From Faucicola sp041855445 (GTDB lineage: Bacteria; Pseudomonadota; Gammaproteobacteria; Pseudomonadales; Moraxellaceae), in contig JBHAEG010000024.1 in NCBI GenBank assembly GCA_041855445.1, positions 1 through 12,997 on the forward strand: a DNA stretch of 12,997 bases, read 5' to 3'. The notes below the pieces were generated by a model, which did no database searches, was not told where the DNA came from, and was given only the letters and a program-made list of their open reading frames with translations. Shown piece by piece: positions 7,184 to 12,997 of this stretch (positions within the stretch are counted from its first letter, which is position 1; every line of letters starts with the position of its first letter). Position numbers and translations under genes: made by a program.

Positions 7184-7798
7184 ATGAAACTTTATTATAT
7201 GGCTGGAGCATGTTCACTTGTTCCTCATACTGCTCTTGAATGGACAGGTACAACGTATGATGCTCAAGCAATGAAACTTGCAGATACAAAAACGCCTGAA
7301 TATTTAGCCTTAAACCCACAAGGGGCAGTGCCTTTATTGGTTGATGGTGATTTTGTTTTACCGCAAAACGTTGCTATTTTAAGCTATTTAGATGAAAAAT
7401 TCCCAGATGCTCAATTATTTGGTAGTCGCACCGCTGAGGGTCGTGCAATGGCAATGCGTTGGCTGACTTTCTTAAATGGTGATGTTCATAAAGCCTTTGT
7501 GCCATTATTCCATTTGCCAGCTTATGTACAAGATGAACAATTTAAGGCAGATATGCAAAATCATGCTTGTAGTGAAATTTTGCGTATGCTTGCCCAAGCT
7601 AACACTCGCTTAGCGACGCAAGATTATTTAGCTGAAAATATTTCAGTGGCTGATGTCTATTTATATGTGTTATTACGTTGGTGTAAGGGCTTAAAATTAG
7701 ACTATAGCGAATTGGCAAATTTAGAACCATTCTACAACCGTATTGGTGAAAATGCAGGCGTAAAAGCAGTATTGGCTCAAGAAGGGTTACAACCTTAA
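7184..7798 (+). CDS. Beta-class glutathione S-transferase
   Basis: A 204-residue cytosolic GST that conjugates or reduces electrophiles with glutathione. The start MKLYYMAGACSLVPH carries the bacterial beta-class Cys10, which forms a mixed disulfide with glutathione in characterised enzymes. The thioredoxin-like N-domain has the cis-proline motif GAVP (Pro50), then QNVAILSYLDEKFP where most members have ESxAIxxYL. The helical C-domain shows FLNGDVHKAFVPLF, whose His102 aligns with the active-site histidine of Proteus GST B1-1, and ENISVADVYLY, the usual N-capping box region. The ATG at 7184 has GGAGA (7172-7176) at seven bases; an upstream TTG in frame (7148) overlaps the reductase gene and lacks a site. 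It is second in the operon, 20 bases before the next gene. Confidence 0.93.
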   Translation: MKLYYMAGACSLVPHTALEWTGTTYDAQAMKLADTKTPEYLALNPQGAVPLLVDGDFVLPQNVAILSYLDEKFPDAQLFGSRTAEGRAMAMRWLTFLNGDVHKAFVPLFHLPAYVQDEQFKADMQNHACSEILRMLAQANTRLATQDYLAENISVADVYLYVLLRWCKGLKLDYSELANLEPFYNRIGENAGVKAVLAQEGLQP

Positions 7799-7818
7799 TC
7801 ATAAACAAGGAAAAAAAT

Positions 7819-8106
7819 ATGCAAGTTACTCAACATGATGATGGTAAACATGGTACATTTTTTGCTAAAAATGGTGATGTTCAAGCAGGCGATATGACCT
7901 ATACTTGGGCAGGTGAAAAAATGTTTATTATTGACCATACTGGCGTAGAAGAAGCTTTTAAAGGGCAGGGCATAGGGCGTATTATGCTAGATTATGCGGT
8001 CGGCTTTGCTCGTGAAAAAGGGCTAAAAATTATGCCATTATGTCCATTTGCAAAATCGGTCTTTGATAAAGATGCAAGCATTCGTGATGTATTGTTTGGC
8101 AGCTAA
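7819..8106 (+). CDS. Mini-GNAT N-acetyltransferase (YidJ/YjdJ type), first copy
   Basis: A 95-residue protein of the minimal GNAT group (Acetyltransf_CG type), which keeps little beyond the acetyl-CoA-binding core. The P-loop signature is EEAFKGQGIGRIMLDYAV (about residues 50-67, the Q/RxxGxG/A motif), and LKIMPLCPFAKSVF is the strand and helix conserved in this group, including the Cys that is typical of it. Its beta-strand core (AGDMTYTWAGEKMFIIDHTGV) is intact. Substrate is unknown for nearly all members. An AAGGA ribosome site (7807-7811) precedes the ATG. It is third in the operon, 13 bases before a paralogous gene. Confidence 0.88.
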   Translation: MQVTQHDDGKHGTFFAKNGDVQAGDMTYTWAGEKMFIIDHTGVEEAFKGQGIGRIMLDYAVGFAREKGLKIMPLCPFAKSVFDKDASIRDVLFGS

Positions 8107-8119
8107 AAAAGGATAACCC

Positions 8120-8416
8120 ATGACAGATACACCTTATACCGTGATTGATAATAAAGCATTAAGCCGTTTTGAGATTCATGTTGATGGCTTTGTGGCATTT
8201 GAAGATTACGAATTATTTGATGGAGGTATTGCCTATACACATACCGAAGTGCCTAAAGAATTAGGCGATCGTGGTATTGCTAAATTTTTAATCAAAACCA
8301 TTTTGGATGATGCTCAAGCCAAAGGCTTAAAAGTCAAACCTGTTTGCCCAATGGTGCGTGCATTTATTGAAAAACATCCAGAATGCCAAGCCAATACAGT
8401 TGAGTATCCTTCTTAG
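8120..8416 (+). CDS. Mini-GNAT N-acetyltransferase, second copy
   Basis: A 98-residue paralogue of the preceding protein. It has the order expected of this group: RFEIHVDGFVAFEDYELFDGG, then THTEVPKELGDRGIAKFLIK with the acetyl-CoA loop, and LKVKPVCPMVRAFIEKHPE at the end. In the loop, the second glycine of the usual GxG is replaced (GDRGIAKF in place of GRGIGSAL), which still fits the tolerated G/A. Sequence divergence from its neighbour is large, so the duplication is old or each copy came separately. An AAGGA site precedes the ATG and the gap is 13 bases, so the two are translated from one message. It is the last gene of the operon. Confidence 0.9.
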   Translation: MTDTPYTVIDNKALSRFEIHVDGFVAFEDYELFDGGIAYTHTEVPKELGDRGIAKFLIKTILDDAQAKGLKVKPVCPMVRAFIEKHPECQANTVEYPS

Positions 8417-8577
8417 TTTGACAAAATCTCACAACAAGCAAAATTTTAGCTACTTTTTCATCATGTGGCATGTTTAGGGTTTCACTCAAACACGCTTTTT
8501 ATTTATGAAAATTTTATGATACACTGTTTGGTTATTTTAAAAACACAGCACCCATCACAGCGTCTTTGGAGATACCC
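8417..8577 (+). promoter_or_regulatory. Intergenic region upstream of hsdM with a candidate -10 box
   Basis: This 161-base AT-rich spacer divides the redox operon from the R-M locus. It contains TATGAT (8515-8520) within TTTTATGATACACT, a reasonable -10 sequence about 60 bases before the hsdM ATG, with no convincing -35. Near its left end, AAGCAAAATTTTAGCTAC is a near palindrome followed by a short T run that could be a weak terminator. A GGAGA ribosome site at 8568-8572 serves hsdM. Confidence 0.35.
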
Positions 8578-10946
8578 ATGAACCATTCAGTTCACAACAA
8601 ACTCGTTTCATTTATCTGGAGCATTGCGGACGACTGCCTGCGAGATGTCTATGTGCGTGGCAAATACCGTGATGTGATTTTGCCGATGGTGGTGTTACGC
8701 CGTTTGGATACCTTGCTTGAGCCAAGTAAAGAAGCGGTCTTGGAAGAAGTACGCTTTCAAAAAGAAGAATTGGGTTTTACCGAATTAGACAGCCAACCGC
8801 TATAAAATGCCACAGGCTATGTGTTTTACAACACGTCAAAATGGACGCTCAAAAGCCTGTATGACACCGCCAGCAACACGCCACAATATTTATTGGCAAA
8901 CTTTGAAGAATATTTGGCGGATTTAGCGACAATGTTAAAGAAATCATTGCGTGCTTTAAATTGTGTGAACAAATCCGCCATATGTCGCATAAAAATGTGT
9001 TGCTTGCTGTGATTGAAAAATTTATTTCGCCTTACATCAATCTTACACCACACGACAAACAAGACCCAGACGGCAATAAATTACCTGCATTGACCAATTT
9101 GGGCATGGGCTATGTTTTTGAAGAGCTGATTCGTAAATTCAACGAAGCAAACAACGAAGAAGCAGGCGAACACTTTACCCCACGTGAAGTCATTGAGCTG
9201 ATGACACATTTGGTGTTTGACCCGATTCAAGCACACATTCCCGCCGTGATTACCATTTACGACCCTGCTTGCGGTAGTGGCGGTATGCTGACTGAATCAC
9301 AAAATTTTATTGAAGAAAAATATCCGCTTGATGGTGATTTTAGTCGCAGTATTTACCTATTTGGCAAAGAAATCAATGATGAAACTTATGCCATTTGTAA
9401 ATCTGACATGATGATTAAAGGCAATAATCCTGAAAACATCAAAGTGGGCTCAACGCTTTCAACCGACACATTTCAAAGGCAACGCTTTGATTTTATGCTG
9501 TCCAATCCGCCTTACGGCAAAAGCTGGAAAAGTGATGAAAGCTACATCAAAGACGCAGGCAGCGTGATTGACGACCGCTTTAAAGTGCCATTATCCGATT
9601 ATTGGGGCAATGTAACAACAGTAGACGCCACACCACGCAGTAGCGACGGGCAATTACTGTTTCTTATGGAAATGGTGAATAAAATGAAATCGCCCACCGA
9701 TAACCGTATCGGCAGCCGTGTAGCGTCGGTTCACAATGGTTCTAGCTTATTTACAGGCGATGCAGGTTCTGGCGAAAGCAATATCCGCCGTTACATTATT
9801 GAAAATGATTTGCTTGATGCGATTGTGCAATTACCCAACAATTTATTCTACAACACAGGCATTACCACTTACATTTGGTTATTAAATAACAACAAACCGC
9901 AAGCCAGAAAAGGCAAAGTGCAACTGATTGACGCTAGCCTACTCTTTCGCAAATTGCGTAAAAATTTGGGCGACAAAAACTGCGAATTTGCCCCTGAACA
10001 CATTGCCGAAATCACGCAAAATTATTTGGCATTTACCACTCAAAACCGCCAAAACGATGAACACGGCGAACCGATGGGCATTGCATCACAAATTTTTAAT
10101 AATCAAGATTTTGGTTATTACAAAATCACCATTGAACGCCCTGACCGCCGCAACGCCCAATTTACGACAGAACATATTGCCAGTTTGCGTTTTGACAAAT
10201 CGCTGTTAGAGCCCATGCAATATTTATACGGCAAATATGGCGATGCGGTCTATCAAGCCGACAGCCTGAAAAATACCGACAAAGAAATCACCGCTTGGTG
10301 TGAAGAACAAGGCATTGCCCTAAACAACAAAGCCAAAAGCAAATTGCTTGATGTCAAAACATGGCAAAAAGCCCAAATGCTCTACCAAACCGCCCAATTA
10401 TTGCAAGCTGAATTTGGCGAAACACAATTTGATGATTTTAATGAATTGAAACAACGAGTAGATAAAGCACTCAAAGATAAGTCCATTAAATTATCCGCCA
10501 GCGAAAAAAATACAATTTTAAGTGCGGTGAGCTGGTACAACGAAACGGCAGAAAAAGTCATCAGCAAAACCGTAAAATTAAGTGCCAATGAAATTGACGA
10601 ATTATGCCAACGCTATCAATGTACGGCTTCGCAATTAGCCGATTTTGGCTACTACCCCACAGGCAAAGCAGGTGAATTTGTGCAATATGAATCAAGTAGC
10701 GAACTTCGGGACAGCGAATCTGTACCGCTCACACAAGCCATTCACGCCTATTTTACAACCGAAGTGAAACCGCATATTGATGAAGCGTGGCTGAATATGG
10801 ATAGTATCAAAATTGGCTATGAAATCAGCTTTAACAAATATTTTTACCGCCACAAACCCTTACGCACGTTGAGCGAAGTGGCAAAAGATATTTTGGCGTT
10901 GGAAAGTCAAGCCGATGGTTTGATTAGTGAAATTTTGGCGGATTAA
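8578..10946 (+). pseudogene. hsdM: Type I R-M DNA methyltransferase subunit HsdM, disrupted
   Basis: HsdM supplies the N6-adenine methyltransferase of a type I R-M complex and pairs with HsdS. The ATG at 8578 has a GGAGA site and opens with the usual HsdM N-domain (FIWSIADDCLRDVYVRGKYR, then ILPMVVLRRLD). The frame is broken twice. A TAA at 8803-8805 falls in SQPL*NATGYVFYNTS, where homologues have lysine. At about 8917-8919 one base is missing: EEYLA continues as GFSDNVKEII only in the frame that starts at 8919. From 8961 an open frame of 661 codons carries the SAM motif DPACGSGG, the catalytic NPPY in SNPPYGKSW, and the C-terminal helix LSEVAKDILALESQ. Repaired, the protein would be about 789 residues, longer than EcoKI HsdM (529) through a large C-terminal insert. 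A TTG at 8961 could start the remnant but lacks a ribosome site and the N-domain. Sequencing error is possible, though two lesions plus one in hsdS make decay more likely. Confidence 0.85.
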
Positions 10947-10958
10947 ATATTAAATAAA

Positions 10959-10975
10959 TTTCAGGTAGCCTGAAA
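10959..10975. repeat. Palindrome containing a Neisseriaceae-type DNA uptake sequence
   Basis: TTTCAGGTAGCCTGAAA is a 7-bp inverted repeat around TAG in the 55-base spacer between hsdM and hsdS. Its bases 10960-10971 (TTCAGGTAGCCT) are the complement of AGGCTACCTGAA, which I recall as the Eikenella dialect of the 12-bp DNA uptake sequence. I found no other 12-mer of this type in the window. It could also act as a small hairpin between the two genes. Confidence 0.6.
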
Positions 10976-11022
10976 AACCAAATAAATTTAAAGGTAAAGA
11001 AATGAACCGATACGACAGCTAT

Positions 11023-11070
11023 AAAGATTCAGGTGTGGCATGGTTGGGCGAAGTGCCGGAACATTGGGAA
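11023..11070 (+). repeat. Direct repeat at the HsdS N-terminus, copy 1
   Basis: This is a 48-base segment encoding KDSGVAWLGEVPEHWE, matched by copy 2 exactly 630 bases downstream in the same frame. The last 30 bases are identical between copies; three differences lie in the first 18. It frames TRD1 and is a natural site for recombination between TRDs. Confidence 0.9.
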
Positions 11071-11652
11071 ATTAGTTCATTAGGAAAAATTTTATTGCCT
11101 GTATCAGAAAAAAATCGTCCTGATTTGCCATTATTGTCAATTACACGAGAATTAGGTGTTATTGAACGAGATATAGAAGACCAAGAAAGTAATCATAATT
11201 TTATTCCTGATGATTTAAGCAATTATAAAGTCTTAAAAAAAGGACAATTTGGAATGAATAAGATGAAAGCTTGGCAAGGTTCTTATGGGGTTTCAAATTT
11301 TACAGGTATTGTCAGCCCAGCTTATTATATTTTTAATTTTATTAAAGCGATTAATCCCCAATTTTTTCATTGGGCTATTCGCAGTAAAGTTTACATTTCC
11401 TTTTTTGGTAGTGCATCTGATGGTGTGAGAATTGGGAAATGGGATTTATCTAAAAGCCGAATGAAATCCATACCTTTTGTTATTCCATCAAATGAAGAAC
11501 AAACCGCCATCGCCCAATATTTAGACGAGAAAACCGCTAAAATTGACCGTGCCATTGAATTGGAACAACAGCAAATTAAATTACTCAAAGAACGCTAACA
11601 AATTGTCATTCAAACTGCCGTAACACGTGGCTTAGATTCCAATGTTTCTTTT

Positions 11653-11700
11653 AAAGATTCGGGCGTGGAATGGTTGGGCGAAGTGCCGGAACATTGGGAA
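11653..11700 (+). repeat. Direct repeat at the HsdS midpoint, copy 2
   Basis: Partner of the copy at 11023-11070, encoding KDSGVEWLGEVPEHWE immediately before TRD2. The premature stop at 11596-11598 lies between the copies, so an exchange between them would remove TRD1 and the stop together and keep the frame. Confidence 0.9.
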
Positions 11701-12301
11701 GTGAAGAAATTGAAATATTTACTATCTGAACCATTGATGTATGGTGCAAATGAAAGTGCAGAAAGCAATGACAGAAATTTCCCTAGATATATTCGTATCA
11801 CAGATATGAACGATGATGGAACATTAAAAGATAATACTTTTCGCTCCTTGCCAATGAATATTGCTAAGTTTTATTTATTGAAAAATGAAGATATTTTATT
11901 AGCAAGAAGCGGGGCAACTGTTGGTAAATCATTTTATTTTCAGGATATATTTGGTGAAAGTTGTTTTGCTGGCTATTTAATAAGAGCAAGAGTAAATAAA
12001 AATATCTCTCTTCCAAGATTTGTATATTTATATTTTCAAAGTAAAATATATTGGGGTTTTATTTTCAATAATACAATTCAAGCCACTATACAAAATGTTA
12101 GTGCAGAAAAATATAATAATTTTTCAATTACACTTCCACCATTAAGTGAACAACAAATGATTATTGAATATTTAGATGAGCAAACCACCAAAATTGACCA
12201 CGCCATTAACATCAAACTGGCTCAAATTGAAAAATTAAAAGAGTACAAAACCGTACTGATTAACGAAGTGGTAACAGGTAAAAGACGGGTAGTGCAAAAT
12301 T

Positions 12302-12401
12302 GATTTTGAGCAAAAAGGGCTAAAAATAATCAATTTTAAACAAGCAAAACCGATTTTATGCAAAAAAGCATAAAAATAATCAATTCTATGCAAGCAAAAT
12401 T
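12302..12401 (+). repeat. Two degenerate 50-bp tandem repeats between hsdS and the Fic gene
   Basis: Two adjacent 50-base units (12302-12351 and 12352-12401) agree at about 40 positions, sharing GATTTT, GCAAAAA, a TAAAAATAATCAATT core and CAAGCAAAA. A third partial copy starts at 12402 with GATTTTGC. The second unit contains the 8-bp stem TTTTATGC-AAAAAA-GCATAAAA (12354-12375). The 143-base spacer from the hsdS stop to the likely Fic start consists largely of these repeats. They look like a control region, possibly operator repeats, but no binding protein can be named. Confidence 0.7.
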
Positions 12402-12410
12402 GATTTTGCT
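12393..12410. promoter_or_regulatory. Palindrome upstream of the Fic-family gene
   Basis: AGCAAAATTGATTTTGCT is a perfect 8-bp inverted repeat with a 2-nt centre. It straddles the junction of the second 50-bp repeat and the partial third and lies about 37 bases before the preferred start codon, a position suited to a repressor site. Degenerate versions of the same motif occur in the first repeat. Confidence 0.4.
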
Positions 12411-12446
12411 AAAATGAACGCTCTTGAAATTGATTTGGTATCTACG

Positions 12447-12997
12447 ATGAGTCATACAATAGACGACCCCATTGGTGCGTTGTGGCTGATACAGCACACA
12501 GGGATAAAGCCGTTTGCACGTTTGCCTGTGGTGAGTGGTATCGCCACTCGCCGAAAAACCCAAACCGAGCGAGAAACAGGCTTTCGCCAAGAGTGGTATC
12601 CTGAAAGCTATCGCCCTGATAATTCGTTGGTGGCTCATCTGCAATTTCATTTGCGTAATGAAATTGTGCATTTGGAATTTTTGGCACGCTTGTTTGATGC
12701 CATTGACCCACACATCATTCAAGATTGGATTGATACCGAACCCACAGGACAATATGCACGCCGTGTTGCGTTTTTGTATGAATGGCTGACCGATAAATCA
12801 TTAACCGTTCCCGAGCAGATTGGCGGAAATTATATTGATGTATTATCAGACAAATATTTGATTACCGCATCAAATGGGCAAATTGAAAAATGCCCACGTT
12901 GGCGTGTGAATAATAATTTGGCAGGCAATCGTGATTTTTGCCCCACATTGATTAAAACCGCACAGTTTGAACGGGCGATGGCGTTGAATGTGCAAAC
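12447..12997 (+). CDS. Fic-family protein, N-terminal part, runs off the right edge
   Basis: An uninterrupted frame runs from about 12414 to the window end without a stop; the first ATG at 12414 has no ribosome site, so I prefer the ATG at 12447, giving MSHTIDDPIGALWLIQHTG, the start typical of a family of large Fic proteins. The visible 183 residues match the N-terminal region of that family as I remember it: a QFHLRNEIVHLEFLARLF helix, then TEPTGQYARRVAFLYEWLT, GGNYIDVLSDKYLITAS and RWRVNNNLAGNRDFCPT. The catalytic HPFxDGNGR motif of Fic (AMP or other nucleotidyl transfer to target proteins) would lie beyond the edge and is not seen. It sits where hsdR is expected, so it is probably an accessory gene inside the R-M operon. 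Family call from N-terminal resemblance only. Confidence 0.7.
   Translation, partial: MSHTIDDPIGALWLIQHTGIKPFARLPVVSGIATRRKTQTERETGFRQEWYPESYRPDNSLVAHLQFHLRNEIVHLEFLARLFDAIDPHIIQDWIDTEPTGQYARRVAFLYEWLTDKSLTVPEQIGGNYIDVLSDKYLITASNGQIEKCPRWRVNNNLAGNRDFCPTLIKTAQFERAMALNVQ

Larger units (their letters stand above)
11002..12303 (+). pseudogene. hsdS: Type I R-M specificity subunit HsdS, split by an in-frame stop
   Basis: HsdS sets the DNA target of the methylase and nuclease through two target recognition domains (TRDs) joined by conserved helices. A single frame runs from the ATG at 11002 (AAAGG site at 10990-10994) to a TAA at 12301-12303, broken only by a TAA at 11596-11598. The N-terminal half (198 residues) has the lead-in DSGVAWLGEVPEHWE, TRD1, and the central helix EEQTAIAQYLDEKTAKIDRAI ending at LLKER*. 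Past the stop the frame continues QIVIQTAVTRGLDSN, a second DSGVEWLGEVPEHWE, TRD2, and the distal helix LSEQQMIIEYLDEQTTKID, finishing at KRRVVQN. Homologues have Lys at the stop position. The repaired protein is 433 residues, a normal size. Because the break falls between the half-domains, each half could fold, and truncated HsdS forms are known to dimerise in EcoDXXI-type systems. The second half would need the GTG at 11665, which has no clear ribosome site. Confidence 0.85.

Noticed and set aside
8821..9012. A separate small 63-codon gene
   Set aside because: It is the piece of hsdM between the in-frame stop and the frameshift, plus out-of-frame sequence after that.
8961..10946. A stand-alone methylase gene starting at TTG 8961
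   Set aside because: The matching N-domain is encoded directly upstream in another frame, so this is the remainder of hsdM. I kept it within one pseudogene, while noting that internal initiation is possible.
10959..10975. Palindrome as a true Rho-independent terminator of hsdM
   Set aside because: The 3-nt loop and lack of a T-run make it unlikely, and the genes on both sides belong to one operon.
12336..12752. Minus-strand open frames of 138 and 89 codons
   Set aside because: They lie antisense to a continuous plus-strand Fic-family frame with recognisable conserved segments, and their translations look like no protein family.

Overview
The window is low-GC gammaproteobacterial DNA, most likely from a member of the Moraxellaceae such as Moraxella or a relative. 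I infer this from the AT-rich composition and from the look of the housekeeping proteins (RNase Z, a long FabH-type synthase, a YcaC-type hydrolase); no 16S rRNA or other marker is present. It divides into an ordinary chromosomal part (1-8416) and an accessory part with a damaged type I restriction-modification (R-M) locus (8578 to the right edge).

Left part. The window opens in the 3' end of an unidentified gene carrying fifteen perfect CCGCAA hexamers, read as a Pro-Gln repeat, closed by a strong hairpin terminator shared with the convergent genes to its right. Two minus-strand membrane transporter genes follow (MFS, then LysE/RhtB, nine bases apart), divergent from rnz (ribonuclease Z). 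A stand-alone 381-residue FabH-like ketoacyl-ACP synthase comes next and ends at a 13-bp hairpin whose T-tract suits the convergent LysR gene.

Middle part (4650-8416). A LysR regulator is divergent from a YcaC-like cysteine hydrolase, with a perfect TTCATT/AATGAA inverted repeat between them. After a terminator comes a tight four-gene operon: NAD(P)H-dependent FMN reductase, beta-class glutathione S-transferase, and two tandem paralogous mini-GNAT acetyltransferases. Together these look like a redox or electrophile-handling cluster; that role is inference.

Right part (8578-12997). A type I R-M locus reads hsdM - hsdS - fic-like gene, with hsdR not visible and possibly beyond the edge. hsdM has an in-frame TAA and a one-base frameshift, both in its N-terminal region. 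hsdS is one gene interrupted by a TAA exactly at the junction of its two half-domains. Both stops sit where lysine codons are expected. The hsdM-hsdS spacer holds a palindrome containing a 12-mer identical, as I recall it, to the Eikenella dialect of the Neisseriaceae DNA uptake sequence, which suggests the locus was acquired from that family. Between hsdS and the fic-like gene lie two degenerate 50-bp tandem repeats with palindromes, a candidate control region. The Fic-family gene runs off the right edge.

No gene-free stretch exceeds 300 bases. I saw no tRNA, rRNA, CRISPR array or insertion sequence.
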